A DNA stretch of 64,000 bases from Planktosalinus lacus. Its GTDB lineage: Bacteria; Bacteroidota; Bacteroidia; Flavobacteriales; Flavobacteriaceae. The notes beneath the pieces are model-generated. The model saw only the letters and a list, made by a program, of their open reading frames with translations. It ran no database searches and was not told the origin of the DNA. The position numbers were made by a program, and so were the translations under genes. Position 1 is the stretch's first letter. Each line of letters begins with the position of its first letter. The stretch spans positions 1 to 64,000 of the forward strand of contig NZ_BMGK01000001.1 in NCBI RefSeq assembly GCF_014640155.1, written 5' to 3'. This document shows, in pieces, positions 44,844-54,780 of the stretch.

Positions 44844-46008
44844 GCAAATAACCATCATCACCAATTATTTCCCGCCGGAGAGCGGTGCGGCCTCAAACCG
44901 TATTTCTGCAATGGTTGATGCGTTTCTTGACAACGGTTATGTTGTGACCGTCATTTGCCCTTTACCCAGTTATCCGCTTGGAAAAGTTTTTATAAGCTAT
45001 CGAGGTAAGTTGTTTGACAAGGAAAGGAAAGAGTCTTTAACAATTTATCGTTTGTGGCATATGCCCAGCAACTCCTCTTCAAAGTTTATACGGCTTTTCT
45101 CTATGCTGAGTTTCTGCTTCAGCTTGTTTTGGTTTGTGTTGTTTAAAAAACTTTCCCCTGTGGTTTTTGTTCAAATGTCTCCACTTTTTATAGGTTTTAC
45201 CGGTGTTTTTATTTCGCGCTTAAAGCGAAAAAAAATAGTGCTTAATGTTTCAGACTTATGGCCCCTGGCAGGACTTGAAATGGGTGTATTAAAAAGGGGG
45301 TTTTATTACAACATATTGGAAAGCATAGAAAAATACTGCTACAAAAAAACCGATTTAATATTGGGACAATCTGAAGAAATTTTAACTCATATTGAAAAAG
45401 ACTTTTCGCCTAAAGATTTCTTTCTGTATCGAAATTTTCCACAAGACAAATCAAACTATACATCAAACACCAAACCGCCCTCAAATGAACTAAAAATAGT
45501 CTATGCCGGCTTGCTGGGAGTGGCACAAGGAATTTCAAATTTAATTAAAGGTTTAAACATTCCTGATGGCGTTTCAATCTCCATTTACGGTGATGGCCCT
45601 GAAGCTAAAAATGTGGCTCAAATAGCACTTTCAAACCCAAAAATCAATTATTACGGCGTTTTGGAAAAAGGTGAACTTGACAAAAAGTTATTGAGCTATG
45701 ATCTGGCGTTGATTCCTCTTGTTAACAGGATTTACGGCTCTGTACCTTCAAAAATATTTGAATTGAGTCGTTTGGGTATTCCTATAGTATATTTTTCAGA
45801 GGGTGAAGGGGCATTATTGGTCGAACAACTTGAACTTGGCTTTGTTATTAAAAACAATTTTAAAACTGAGTTAGAGCAATTAATTCAGGATATAAAGCAC
45901 GGAAATAAAAAGTTACCGATGTCAAATCAGATAAAAGAAACTGCAAAAAATCACTTTGATTTTAACACACAGTTTGAACAGCTTTTAAAGCAAATTCAAG
46001 CTGTTTAA
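44836..46008 (+). CDS. Glycosyltransferase family 4 (WbuB-like)
   Basis: 390 residues. The N-terminus ITIITNYFPPESGAASNRIS and the C-terminal IYGDGPEAKNVAQ with YGSVPSKIFELSRLGIPIVY are typical of GT4 retaining transferases in O-antigen and capsule loci. It acts at the cytoplasmic face on a lipid-linked sugar. It forms a two-gene rightward unit with the CapK-like gene, and it is convergent with the phosphoglycosyltransferase gene, overlapping by 4 bases. Confidence 0.9.
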   Translation: MSKQITIITNYFPPESGAASNRISAMVDAFLDNGYVVTVICPLPSYPLGKVFISYRGKLFDKERKESLTIYRLWHMPSNSSSKFIRLFSMLSFCFSLFWFVLFKKLSPVVFVQMSPLFIGFTGVFISRLKRKKIVLNVSDLWPLAGLEMGVLKRGFYYNILESIEKYCYKKTDLILGQSEEILTHIEKDFSPKDFFLYRNFPQDKSNYTSNTKPPSNELKIVYAGLLGVAQGISNLIKGLNIPDGVSISIYGDGPEAKNVAQIALSNPKINYYGVLEKGELDKKLLSYDLALIPLVNRIYGSVPSKIFELSRLGIPIVYFSEGEGALLVEQLELGFVIKNNFKTELEQLIQDIKHGNKKLPMSNQIKETAKNHFDFNTQFEQLLKQIQAV

Positions 46009-47360
46009 TATGCTTTTTCTTCCCCTTTCAGGGCATTATAGATTGTTTGAAAGACTATTTTAAGGTCGAGGAGTAATGACCAGTTTTCGAGATAGAATAT
46101 ATCGAGACGCACGCGGTTGATAATATCATCGTCTGTCTCCACTTCGCCGCGATAGCCACTCACCTGAGCCAGCCCTGTGATACCCGGTTTAATAAAGTGC
46201 CGTACCATAAATTTGTCGATGCGTTCTGCATACATGTGGGTGTGACTTACCATATGCGGTCTGGGACCCACTACTGACATATCGCCTTTTAATACGTTGA
46301 TGAATTGAGGCAATTCATCAATACTGGTTTTTCTTAAAAATCTGCCCATACGGGTAATTCTTTGATCACCCTTTGTTACCTGATATAAATCAGCTACCGG
46401 GTTGGGTTTCATAGAGCGGAATTTGAAACAGAAAAACTCTTCATAGTCGAGACCGTTTCGCTTTTGTTTAAAGAAAACGGGGCCTTTAGAGTCAAGTTTA
46501 ATTAAAATTGCCAAAATGGGTGTTAACCAGGATAAAAGACCCACTATTACCAGCACAGAAATGATAATATCAAAAACGCGCTTGATAAAAAGATTAAAAG
46601 GTTCCTGAATAGGTATTTTTCTTAAAGAGAGTATCGGCAAATAACCATAATAATCAAACTCCAGCTTTTTGGTATAAATTTCTTTATTATCAGGTAGAAA
46701 TTTTAGGATTTTAAGATTGTTATCTGCAAAATCAATTAGCATTAAAATTTCTTTGTTGGTAAGTTCTGCTACTGAAGAATAAATTTCATCTACCTGATTT
46801 TTTTGGATATACTCAAAACAATCTTCAATTTCAACTTTATTATCACCTCTAAGGTCAAAAGTTATTTGATGTTGGTAGCCATATTCCGGATTATCTTTAA
46901 AAAACTTTTCTAACTGTTCGGTTTTTTTGTTTTTTCCGATAATTATGGTGTTTCTATAGTTTCCTCCTAATAAGGTTCTGTATTTTTTGAGAAGGTAATA
47001 GATGGTAAGCTTAAAAAGTGTTATGAACAGAAAAGAATAGACTATGTATTTAATCACAGTATTGGGGTGAATGCTCATTTCATTGTAAAACCCAAAAAAG
47101 GCAAATACTACCAAAATAAACAACACCATTTGTTTTCCAATAAGAGAAAGGATTTTCACCAACTGTGTATAACGGTATATTTCATAAAAATTAGATTTTA
47201 GTGACATAAAAACCCAAACCGCTGATATAAATACTATATAGTTGAGATTAATTTCTTTATTAAAAAAAAGAAGGTAAGCCATCACCTGAATCACAACAAG
47301 GTCAATGGTATATGAAATGGGTCTTAAAAGCCCTGAATATCTTCCTCTTTTAAATAGCAT
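46005..47360 (-). CDS. Undecaprenyl-phosphate sugar phosphotransferase (polyprenyl glycosylphosphotransferase)
   Basis: 451 residues. Four to five N-terminal membrane helices, a central nucleotide-binding-like domain (about 150-245) and a C-terminal bacterial sugar transferase domain are present. The catalytic part has KRVFDIIISVLVIVGLLSWL, FKQKRNGLDYEEFFCFKFRSM (split: FKQKRNGLDYEEF, CFKFRSM), DELPQFINVLKGDMSVVGPR and GITGLAQVSGYRG. It transfers a sugar-1-phosphate to undecaprenyl phosphate and so starts each glycan repeat. It lies 1 base after the UDP-glucuronate decarboxylase gene. Confidence 0.92.
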   Translation of the reverse strand: MLFKRGRYSGLLRPISYTIDLVVIQVMAYLLFFNKEINLNYIVFISAVWVFMSLKSNFYEIYRYTQLVKILSLIGKQMVLFILVVFAFFGFYNEMSIHPNTVIKYIVYSFLFITLFKLTIYYLLKKYRTLLGGNYRNTIIIGKNKKTEQLEKFFKDNPEYGYQHQITFDLRGDNKVEIEDCFEYIQKNQVDEIYSSVAELTNKEILMLIDFADNNLKILKFLPDNKEIYTKKLEFDYYGYLPILSLRKIPIQEPFNLFIKRVFDIIISVLVIVGLLSWLTPILAILIKLDSKGPVFFKQKRNGLDYEEFFCFKFRSMKPNPVADLYQVTKGDQRITRMGRFLRKTSIDELPQFINVLKGDMSVVGPRPHMVSHTHMYAERIDKFMVRHFIKPGITGLAQVSGYRGEVETDDDIINRVRLDIFYLENWSLLLDLKIVFQTIYNALKGEEKAY

Positions 47361-48350
47361 TTATTTTCTGATGTGTTTTGAAAAATCTTTGTGTTCGCTT
47401 TTTTCAAGCTCTTCTTTTGTGAGTCCTTTAAAATAATTGTAGGTTATTTTCATTCCCTCTTTTCTATAAACTTTGGGTTCCCAGCCTAAAATTTCTCTTG
47501 CCCTGCTAATATCGGGCTGTCTTTGAAGTGGGTCGTCTTGTGGAAGGGGTTTAAAAATAATTTTTTTATTGATTCCTGTGAGGTTGATGATTTCTTCAGC
47601 AAAATCAAGAATGGTGATTTCATCAGGGTTTCCAATGTTTACAGGATCTGAATAATCACTCATCAAAAGCCTGAATAATCCTTCTACTTGATCGTCTACA
47701 AAGCAAAAAGAACGCGTTTGTTTACCGTCACCAAAAACAGTTAAATCCTCTCCCCGCAAAGCTTGCCCAATAAATGCCGGAATCACTCTTCCGTCATTCA
47801 ATCGCATTCGGGGACCATAGGTATTAAATATCCGGGCTATTCTGGTTTCAAGACCATGAAAACGATGGTATGCCATTGTAATAGATTCCTGAAATCGTTT
47901 TGCTTCGTCATATACACCTCTTGGTCCAATGGTGTTTACATTGCCATAATAATCTTCAGATTGTGGATGCACTTCAGGGTCTCCATAGACTTCTGAGGTA
48001 GATGCTATGAGTATTCTTGCATTTTTCTCCTTTGCCAGACCCAATAAATTGTGCGTGCCTAAAGAACCTACTTTAAGTGTTTGAATTGGAATTTTTAAAT
48101 AATCAATGGGACTCGCAGGTGAAGCAAAATGGAGAATATAGTCTAAGCTTCCCGGGACATAAACAAAAGTAGTGACATCATGGTGATGAAATTCGAAATT
48201 TGGATGTTTGAAAAGGTGTTCAATGTTTTTTAAGTCTCCGGTAATTAGGTTATCCATACCAATAACAAAAAAACCTTCTTTTATAAATCTATCGCATAAA
48301 TGAGACCCTAAAAATCCTGCGGCACCAGTAATTAAAATCCGTTTTTTCAT
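47361..48350 (-). CDS. uxs: UDP-glucuronate decarboxylase (UDP-xylose synthase)
   Basis: 329 residues. An extended SDR fold with [14 protein letters not shown] (NAD binding, about 8-21) and the catalytic YDEAKR (Y-x3-K). [15 protein letters not shown] and the C-terminal [18 protein letters not shown] match UXS enzymes closely. It converts UDP-glucuronate, made by the upstream dehydrogenase, to UDP-xylose. It abuts that dehydrogenase gene by a 1-base overlap, which fits the two-step route. Confidence 0.9.
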   Translation of the reverse strand: MKKRILITGAAGFLGSHLCDRFIKEGFFVIGMDNLITGDLKNIEHLFKHPNFEFHHHDVTTFVYVPGSLDYILHFASPASPIDYLKIPIQTLKVGSLGTHNLLGLAKEKNARILIASTSEVYGDPEVHPQSEDYYGNVNTIGPRGVYDEAKRFQESITMAYHRFHGLETRIARIFNTYGPRMRLNDGRVIPAFIGQALRGEDLTVFGDGKQTRSFCFVDDQVEGLFRLLMSDYSDPVNIGNPDEITILDFAEEIINLTGINKKIIFKPLPQDDPLQRQPDISRAREILGWEPKVYRKEGMKITYNYFKGLTKEELEKSEHKDFSKHIRK

Positions 48351-49654
48351 TATCGACCGATTGAAAAATAATTAAACCCCATTTCTTTCATTTCATTTAC
48401 TTCATATAAATTCCTACCATCAAAAATCACCTTATTTGTAAGGTGCTCTTTAATCTTTTCAAAATCGGGGGTTCTAAAAATGCTCCATTCTGTACAAATT
48501 ACAAGAGCATCAGCATTTTCGACAGCTTTATACATAGATGCAGCATATTCAATTTGGTTGCCTAGTTTTCTCTCTACATTTGTCATTGCTTCGGGGTCAA
48601 AAGCTATAACAGAGGCGCCTTTTTTAAGAAGAGCATCTATAATATCGAGAGCCGGTGCTTCTCTAATATCGTCTGTTTCAGGCTTGAATGACAAGCCCCA
48701 AAGGGCTATTTTTTTTCCTGTGAGTTGGTTATTAAAATAACTTTCAATTTTTGGAATTAGTACAGTTTTTTGATTTTTATTGATATCAATTACTGCGCTT
48801 AAAATTTTAAACTCGTGGTTTTCGTCTTTTCCGGACTTATGGAGGGCTTTTACATCTTTAGGAAAGCAAGAGCCTCCATATCCAATTCCCGGAAAAAGAA
48901 AACGCTTTCCTATTCTGGAGTCTGTACCCATCCCAATGCGCACTTTGTCCACATCAGCACCAACGAGTTCGCAATAATTTGCGATTTCGTTCATAAAGGT
49001 AATTTTTGTTGCTAGAAATGAGTTAGCAGCATATTTTGTAAGCTCTGCAGAGCGTTCATCCATGATAATAATGGGGTTTCCTGAACGCACAAAAGGGCCA
49101 TAAAGTCTCTTCATCAATGCGGTGGCTCGATCACTGCTTGATCCAACAACAATGCGCTCGGGCTTCATAAAATCATCAACAGCAAAACCTTCTCTTAAAA
49201 ACTCCGGGTTGGAGACCACGTCAAATTCACTTTTTGCGTGTTTAGCAATCGTTGCCTTTACCTTGTCTGAAGTTCCTACAGGAACAGTGCTTTTGTCTAC
49301 TATCACTTTATAAGAAGTGATTTTTTTTCCGATTTCATCAGCAACACCCAGCACATATTGTAAATCTGCTGATCCATCTTCGTCTTCAGGAGTGGGGAGT
49401 GCCAAAAAAATGATTTCGCCATGTGCTAAGCCTTCATCAAGTGAAGTGGTAAAGCTCAATCTTCCGGCTTTGATATTCCGGTCAAAAAGCACATCAAGGT
49501 GGGGTTCATAAATGGGAACCTCGCCGTTTTTCATACGTTCAATTTTACTTGCATCTATGTCAACACACACAACTTCATTTCCTGTTTCTGCCAAGCAGGT
49601 GCCTGTTACAAGGCCCACGTATCCTGTTCCTATTACTGCTATTTTCATATTCAT
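48350..49654 (-). CDS. ugd: UDP-glucose 6-dehydrogenase
   Basis: 434 residues; ATG at 49654 or 49648 (both in frame: MNMKIAV). The Rossmann motif [14 protein letters not shown], the [14 protein letters not shown] segment and [12 protein letters not shown] with the catalytic Cys identify UDP-glucose dehydrogenase. It supplies UDP-glucuronate to the decarboxylase that follows. A palindromic repeat (49655-49674) lies directly before the start codon. Confidence 0.92.
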   Translation of the reverse strand: MNMKIAVIGTGYVGLVTGTCLAETGNEVVCVDIDASKIERMKNGEVPIYEPHLDVLFDRNIKAGRLSFTTSLDEGLAHGEIIFLALPTPEDEDGSADLQYVLGVADEIGKKITSYKVIVDKSTVPVGTSDKVKATIAKHAKSEFDVVSNPEFLREGFAVDDFMKPERIVVGSSSDRATALMKRLYGPFVRSGNPIIIMDERSAELTKYAANSFLATKITFMNEIANYCELVGADVDKVRIGMGTDSRIGKRFLFPGIGYGGSCFPKDVKALHKSGKDENHEFKILSAVIDINKNQKTVLIPKIESYFNNQLTGKKIALWGLSFKPETDDIREAPALDIIDALLKKGASVIAFDPEAMTNVERKLGNQIEYAASMYKAVENADALVICTEWSIFRTPDFEKIKEHLTNKVIFDGRNLYEVNEMKEMGFNYFSIGR

Positions 49655-49674
49655 ATACCCACGCAGGCGGGTAT
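49655..49674 (-). repeat. Short palindromic repeat just upstream of a start codon (copy 2)
   Basis: ATACCCACGCAGGCGGGTAT. The arms pair with one mismatch around a 4-nt loop. It directly abuts the ATG at 49654. It belongs to the same family as the repeat at 24848-24867. The rest of the 133-bp gap 49655-49787 shows no gene. Confidence 0.55.
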
Positions 49675-49787
49675 CTCGTTATTTAAAATTCCCGATTTTC
49701 TTTTAAAGTTTACAAAACAAGCCGTTAGCGCTATAAACCACATTGGGCAAGGTGAAATTTTTAAATAAAAGCCGGAACAATCAGTTT

Positions 49788-50528
49788 TTATTTTTTGAAT
49801 TTTTCTTTCAGCACCAAAAATAAGAATTTTGTATTGCCTACGAGGTATCTTTTCCACATTCTTTTAGGCTCTTGCAGAAAGCGATAGAACCATTCCAGAC
49901 CCATTTTTTGCATCCAAAGGGGTGCGCGTTTGGTTTTTCCGGCAAAGACGTCAAAGCTGCCGCCCACGCCCATAATAAAATTCACTTTAGAAAGTGATGT
50001 TTTGTGTTTGTGAAGAAAGTTTTCTTTTTTAGGGGAAGTCATAGCCACAAAAAGCATTTGAGCACCTGAGTTTACAATGTCATTCACAATATCACATTCT
50101 TCCTCTTCAGAAAAATAGCCGTTTCTGTAACCTGCAATTATGGAGGGATTGTATTTTTCTTTGTAAATATTGACCAATTTGGAAACAATCTCTTCTTTTG
50201 CACCAAGTAGGTAAATTTTATAGTTTTTCTTGTTTGCCAGTTCCACCAGGCTTGCCATTAAGTCAATCCCCGCTACACGTTCTTTAAGCGGTACCCCCAG
50301 AAACTTTGATGCCCAGACAACAGCCTGCCCGTCTGCGTTGATAATATCGGCGCTATTGACGCTTTCGCGGAGTTTACCGTCCTTTTGAAGTGTCACCAGT
50401 TTCCCGGCATTTACTACCATATGATGTAGTTGTTTGTTTTCAGCAATGGCTTGCTCAACCAATGCCAGCGTATCCTGCAAAGAGAGGTTGTGAATATTGG
50501 TTTTTAACAAACTGATTTTAGGGGTCAT
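49788..50528 (-). CDS. WecG/TagA/CpsF family glycosyltransferase
   Basis: 246 residues from the ATG at 50526-50528; the longer frame adds a stretch unlike the family. NADGQAVVWASKFLG, ERVAGIDLM and VGGSFDVFAGKTKRAPLWMQKMGLEWFYRFLQEP (GGSFDVFAGKTKRAP, GLEWFYRFLQEP) are hallmark segments of GT26. Family members transfer ManNAc or ManNAcA to a lipid-linked acceptor. This fits the wecB and wecC genes in the same locus, which make UDP-ManNAcA. Confidence 0.92.
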   Translation of the reverse strand: MTPKISLLKTNIHNLSLQDTLALVEQAIAENKQLHHMVVNAGKLVTLQKDGKLRESVNSADIINADGQAVVWASKFLGVPLKERVAGIDLMASLVELANKKNYKIYLLGAKEEIVSKLVNIYKEKYNPSIIAGYRNGYFSEEEECDIVNDIVNSGAQMLFVAMTSPKKENFLHKHKTSLSKVNFIMGVGGSFDVFAGKTKRAPLWMQKMGLEWFYRFLQEPKRMWKRYLVGNTKFLFLVLKEKFKK

Positions 50529-50590
50529 ACTGCTATAAAGGATGGATGCAAAAGTAAGTGTATTTAAGGAGATAAAAAACAACTTTAAAA

Positions 50591-51745
50591 TTATTGTTTT
50601 AAAGGTGTGCGCATACTTTCTTCAAGTTTTAATTTCAAAGTTACCATAAACAAGGCAACAAATGAATACACAAAAAAGTTGCCCGCCAAAAGCACTATGA
50701 AAGCTAAAAAGGATATAAACAGCCAACCGGTCGTATTCATTTTGAAGGGTAAAAAAAGCTTTAAAAAAATAAATAAATAAAAAGCTCCACCCAAAATCCC
50801 CCAAAAGAAAAACACATCAATAATATCCATTTGTGAGCGTAAGTCAAAATCAGAAACGCCACCAAATAAGTAATTAACCCATCCCCAGCTTTCTTGAATA
50901 AAAGGCAAGGTTTTTTCCAGAAGCAACTGGTCTCTGAATGACAATAAAGCGGAAAGTAAACCATCACTTTGTCTTATGGAATTAAAAATTCCATATTGGA
51001 AAAAGAAATAATAGGCCAGTAGCAACCCTATTAGGATTGCTACGACAAGTAAAGTTCTTTTAAATGGAATCTTTGAAACATAAGCAAGATAGCCAAGAGT
51101 AAATAACATTGAAAGATAAACAGCTTTTGTTCCAATAAAAATACAGGAAATAAAAATGAAAATAAATTTCCAATTTTTAATTACTCTTTCCTTATATCTT
51201 AGAAGAAAATAGAACAAGGTGATAATATACCCATAACTTCCGTTGGAAACGGCAGCAAACATTCCATTATATCCAAATCTATTTCCTTGGTAGGTGTTAA
51301 AAAGTTTTATCGATAAGAGAGCACCTATGAAAATCAAAATTGAATTAACCACCATTACCCACTCAAAGGTTTTATAAAACTCTGGAGAAAGTTTGTTAAT
51401 TTTAATCCTTTTGTTAACAAAAGAAAAGAGTAAAATTGGAAATAAAAATTTAAAAAAAGTCAACAGGGAATTCCTTGTAAAAGAAGTCTCTAAAAATAGC
51501 TGCCCAATTGAAAAAAAGATAAACGTAACTAATGCAATCAGAATGAACTTATAGTCCTTAATTGCAATTTGAAAGATCAAAAACCCTATCAAAACTACTG
51601 CTTTTATGAATTGTGAAAAAGAAAATTCTGGGAAAAAATAATACGTTAATTTATCTGAAATTTCTAACCCCCAAAAGAGCAAAAACAGTATAATTAAACT
51701 GATCGTTAAATGATTTTTTTTGATATGTGAATCATTAGAAGTCAA
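50591..51745 (-). CDS. Polytopic membrane protein, probable polysaccharide polymerase (Wzy-like)
   Basis: 384 residues with about ten transmembrane helices. It lacks the HN-type motif seen in the two ligase-like proteins of the locus, but its size and helix pattern, with a long periplasmic loop near residues 255-300, fit Wzy polymerases. Codon content is very AT-rich. It overlaps the adjacent GT4 gene by 4 bases. Polymerase function is inferred from topology and context. Confidence 0.6.
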   Translation of the reverse strand: MTSNDSHIKKNHLTISLIILFLLFWGLEISDKLTYYFFPEFSFSQFIKAVVLIGFLIFQIAIKDYKFILIALVTFIFFSIGQLFLETSFTRNSLLTFFKFLFPILLFSFVNKRIKINKLSPEFYKTFEWVMVVNSILIFIGALLSIKLFNTYQGNRFGYNGMFAAVSNGSYGYIITLFYFLLRYKERVIKNWKFIFIFISCIFIGTKAVYLSMLFTLGYLAYVSKIPFKRTLLVVAILIGLLLAYYFFFQYGIFNSIRQSDGLLSALLSFRDQLLLEKTLPFIQESWGWVNYLFGGVSDFDLRSQMDIIDVFFFWGILGGAFYLFIFLKLFLPFKMNTTGWLFISFLAFIVLLAGNFFVYSFVALFMVTLKLKLEESMRTPLKQ

Positions 51746-52818
51746 TACAGGTGTTTTTCTATTATTTTGCTTGCAGTTTCAAAATTAAAATCTTTTATCT
51801 GCTCTGATGCTTCCATCATTTTCTTGACCTTGTCAGGATTTTGCGCCAATATTTTTATTTTTTCAGCTAATTCATTTTCGTTTTGGGTTTCAAAATACAA
51901 TTTGTTTTCAAATGGATCGAGTATGTTTTTGTTTTCCTTTATGTCACTTGAAATGATAGCCATTTTTGCAGCAATGGCCTCTTTCAGAACAATCGGTGAG
52001 TTTTCAAAATAAGAAGGGAATATAAAAACAGCACATTTTTTAAACAACTCATTCTTTTCATGCCCCGTTTTTGAACCATAAAAAATAAAGTTTTCAATTT
52101 TGTGGTTTTCTATTAAGGATATTACTTTTTGCTCAAATATTTCATTTTCAAACTCACCCAAGACATGGACTTTCAAACCTTTAAAAGCATTTTTGTGAAG
52201 TGTTAGTGCTTTAACTAAAGTAAAGAACCCCTTTTTTTCAGACAAACGGCCCACATAAAGAAAATCATTTGTTTTTTGCTCAATATCATTTTCAAATTCT
52301 TTATAGTCAATAAAATTTTCAAGAACAACTAGCTTTTTAGGTTTTATATACTGTACATAAAACTTTTTGTGAAAGTTTTCTGAGAGTACGAAAATCACAT
52401 CACCAAGTGAAAGTATCTTTGTGAAAAGCTTTAACTTCATTCCACTCAAAAAAAAGTCATCTTCAGTTTTTGCATGTAAATGGATTACTAGTTTTTTAGA
52501 GGTTAATTTTAAAATAAAAATAAAAAGGGCTTCGCGAATAAATGAAATATTTGGAACAACAAATACATTACTTACGTGTATTTTATGTTTAAATACAAAC
52601 CCAATAATTCCGAAGATGTTTTTAATAAAATGTAATAGTTCATAAAACCCCTTCTTCTTATACAAATCAGCTCTTTCACCCCCCTTTGAAGTGTTATAAT
52701 TTAAAATGGTATGGTTTTGGGAGTTTAGTCCAACAATTTGTTGCACCCTTAGATTTGCTAGTGCAACACCACCAACTGGAGGGGGTAGGGGGCCAATAAA
52801 AGCAATTGTTTTACTCAT
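51742..52818 (-). CDS. Glycosyltransferase family 4
   Basis: 358 residues from the ATG at 52816-52818. The frame continues upstream only across the neighbouring gene. The N-terminal GPLPPPVGGVALANLRVQQ and the C-terminal domain with FLYVGRLSEKKGFFTLVKAL and PSYFENSPIVLKEAIAAKMA are characteristic of GT4 (EX7E-type motif in ENSPIVLKEA). It adds one sugar of the repeat at the cytoplasmic face. It overlaps the following ligase-like gene by 8 bases and the polymerase-like gene by 4. Confidence 0.9.
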   Translation of the reverse strand: MSKTIAFIGPLPPPVGGVALANLRVQQIVGLNSQNHTILNYNTSKGGERADLYKKKGFYELLHFIKNIFGIIGFVFKHKIHVSNVFVVPNISFIREALFIFILKLTSKKLVIHLHAKTEDDFFLSGMKLKLFTKILSLGDVIFVLSENFHKKFYVQYIKPKKLVVLENFIDYKEFENDIEQKTNDFLYVGRLSEKKGFFTLVKALTLHKNAFKGLKVHVLGEFENEIFEQKVISLIENHKIENFIFYGSKTGHEKNELFKKCAVFIFPSYFENSPIVLKEAIAAKMAIISSDIKENKNILDPFENKLYFETQNENELAEKIKILAQNPDKVKKMMEASEQIKDFNFETASKIIEKHLY

Positions 52819-54019
52819 TTTTAGTGATATAGCTTTTATTGTTGGAATAAATATAGGCAAAAACCATAAAAAACATATAGGCAGCTTGTGGTCTAACAGC
52901 AAAACCATTACTAAGCAGTGATGTTAATAAGTAACCTATTATTAAGGTGGCGAGTATCATTGAAACTCTTTTTGAAAGAAAAAGAAGGGAAAGTAAAAGA
53001 AGGGTAAACACAATCATAAAAGGGATTCCATTTTCAACCACATAGGTTAAAAAGTCATTATGTGAGCCCTTTTTTTCCCACCACCACTCTTTGGTTTTTA
53101 TCAAATCTGACCCCCACCCTCTTCCTAAAAGATAATCTTTAAAACCATAGTCTTCTAAAATATCCAGCTTTTCCTCATACATTGTTAATCTTCCTGAGGA
53201 AAAGCGGTTCCAATCAAAATCTCTTAAGTAAATAAGTGCCAAGCCTAAGACAAATGGAATAAATAATAGTGCTTTGGCATATAAATATCTAAAAAACCCG
53301 GAAGTGAGATAAAGCATAACCACTATAAACAAGAAATAGAATACAATTACTGTTCTCACATTGTATCCTATAATTAAAAAAAGAAAAGAGGCCAGCATAA
53401 AAGAATACATGTACCATTTTTTGTTTTTCAACATATAAGAAACTCCAACAAAAAGTGCCGCCAAAACATAGTTGTGAGTATGTAAACCACTAAAAAAAAC
53501 AGGCCACCTAAATGACCCCCTATTGAATGTTGGGTTAAATAAAAGTAGTGCAATGACAGATAAAAATGCACAAATTGCAACAAATATCACCAGTTCATTT
53601 TTGATGCTTTTACCGGTTAACTTTGTATGAACCACTAACACACAGAAAAAATAAATGGGAGTACTTATCTTAAGTGCATATTTTAAAGAATCTAAGAGTT
53701 CGCTTGAAGTATAAAACGCCGTAAATAAATTCAGTATATATAAAATAAATGTTATGAAAATAGGAATCAACAGAATCCCTACTTTTCTAAAATATACCGT
53801 CAAGTAAATAAACATTAAAGGGATTAAAAGATACTCTACATACTCTGTAGTGTTAACGGGCATTCCTAACGGATTGTATTTTATATAGTTGGGTGTAAAG
53901 TGTCTGGTCCACCACGCTAACTCTTCGTTCAAATAAGAAAACAACAGTTTGATTACAAGCAAGCTGAGAATGCCGTAAAACATTAAGGACTCAAATGTTA
54001 TTTTTTTATTTAAATTCAC
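52811..54019 (-). CDS. O-antigen ligase/polymerase family membrane protein
   Basis: 402 residues with about eleven transmembrane helices. The long periplasmic loop carries LLGRGWGSDLIKTKEWWWEK and the KGSHNDFLTYVVENG motif, in which the His-Asn pair matches O-antigen ligase/polymerase (Wzy_C) proteins. It joins or polymerises lipid-linked glycan units at the periplasmic face. Whether it is the polymerase or the ligase cannot be decided; two similar proteins are encoded nearby. Confidence 0.78.
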   Translation of the reverse strand: MNLNKKITFESLMFYGILSLLVIKLLFSYLNEELAWWTRHFTPNYIKYNPLGMPVNTTEYVEYLLIPLMFIYLTVYFRKVGILLIPIFITFILYILNLFTAFYTSSELLDSLKYALKISTPIYFFCVLVVHTKLTGKSIKNELVIFVAICAFLSVIALLLFNPTFNRGSFRWPVFFSGLHTHNYVLAALFVGVSYMLKNKKWYMYSFMLASFLFLIIGYNVRTVIVFYFLFIVVMLYLTSGFFRYLYAKALLFIPFVLGLALIYLRDFDWNRFSSGRLTMYEEKLDILEDYGFKDYLLGRGWGSDLIKTKEWWWEKKGSHNDFLTYVVENGIPFMIVFTLLLLSLLFLSKRVSMILATLIIGYLLTSLLSNGFAVRPQAAYMFFMVFAYIYSNNKSYITKNE

Positions 54020-54021
54020 TA

Positions 54022-54780
54022 TTAATTAAAATTAAACTTCTTTAGCTCAAAAGCCTTGTTAAACTCAGAGATGTCTTCATAGCTTTCCACGCTTAAGGAG
54101 TATATTTCATTTTCATTCAGCGTTCTATTAAAGAGGGTTAAGTTTCTAATATTCCCAATTAAAGGGTTTCTGAATTCATTCTCATAACGCTCTGTCCCAA
54201 GATAAATTTGGTGAAAATTGATCTTTCCGTCATTAATATTCTCAAATTGCTGATACAATTCTGCATTAATATATATTTGAACTTTTTGTGGTGTGTAATT
54301 TACTGAAAGAAAATAAAATTTACCCGGCTCAAGTATATATGAATCGTAATAAGTTTTACTTCTGCCCTTTGAGTAATCATATTCATTTGCCCATAAAGGA
54401 TTGCCGTTTAAAACAGCTGTTACTCTTCTTCCGGCTATCCACATGTTGAAGCGTTTTCTGATGTCTGTAGTGTCTTTTATAGAAAATATCATTTGAGGAA
54501 TTCTGGCATCTTCACCCTCAAATTTCAACCACATACTAATGTTTTTTGGTGTTGACTCCTCAAGGCTCAATGAGTCCAAAAAAATATATGCTGGAACATC
54601 ATTGCCAATAAATTCCGCCCCTTTTTCAGAAAACTGGACATCGCCCACAACATTTCCTAATGGTTTTATCAACTCATATTCTTGCGCCCTATTTGAAACA
54701 TCAACAACCTTTCTCATTTTTTTCTCTCCACAAGAATAAAAAGCAAGAATTATCAGAAAAAAAATTAAAACATTTCTCAT
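54022..54780 (-). CDS. LamG-like (concanavalin A fold) lipoprotein of the polysaccharide locus
   Basis: 252 residues. Lipoprotein signal MRNVLIFFLIILAFYSC (Cys17). The mature part resembles a LamG/laminin-G jelly-roll: NISMWLKFEGEDARIPQMIF, ILEPGKFYFLSVNYTPQKVQ, IYINAELYQQFENI and PLIGNIRNLTLFNRTLNENE, the last being the standard LamG end motif. No catalytic residues of glycosidases are seen. It is embedded by a 4-base overlap with the upstream ligase-like gene and a 2-base gap to the next, so it is made with them. A glycan-binding role at the envelope is inferred. Confidence 0.72.
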   Translation of the reverse strand: MRNVLIFFLIILAFYSCGEKKMRKVVDVSNRAQEYELIKPLGNVVGDVQFSEKGAEFIGNDVPAYIFLDSLSLEESTPKNISMWLKFEGEDARIPQMIFSIKDTTDIRKRFNMWIAGRRVTAVLNGNPLWANEYDYSKGRSKTYYDSYILEPGKFYFLSVNYTPQKVQIYINAELYQQFENINDGKINFHQIYLGTERYENEFRNPLIGNIRNLTLFNRTLNENEIYSLSVESYEDISEFNKAFELKKFNFN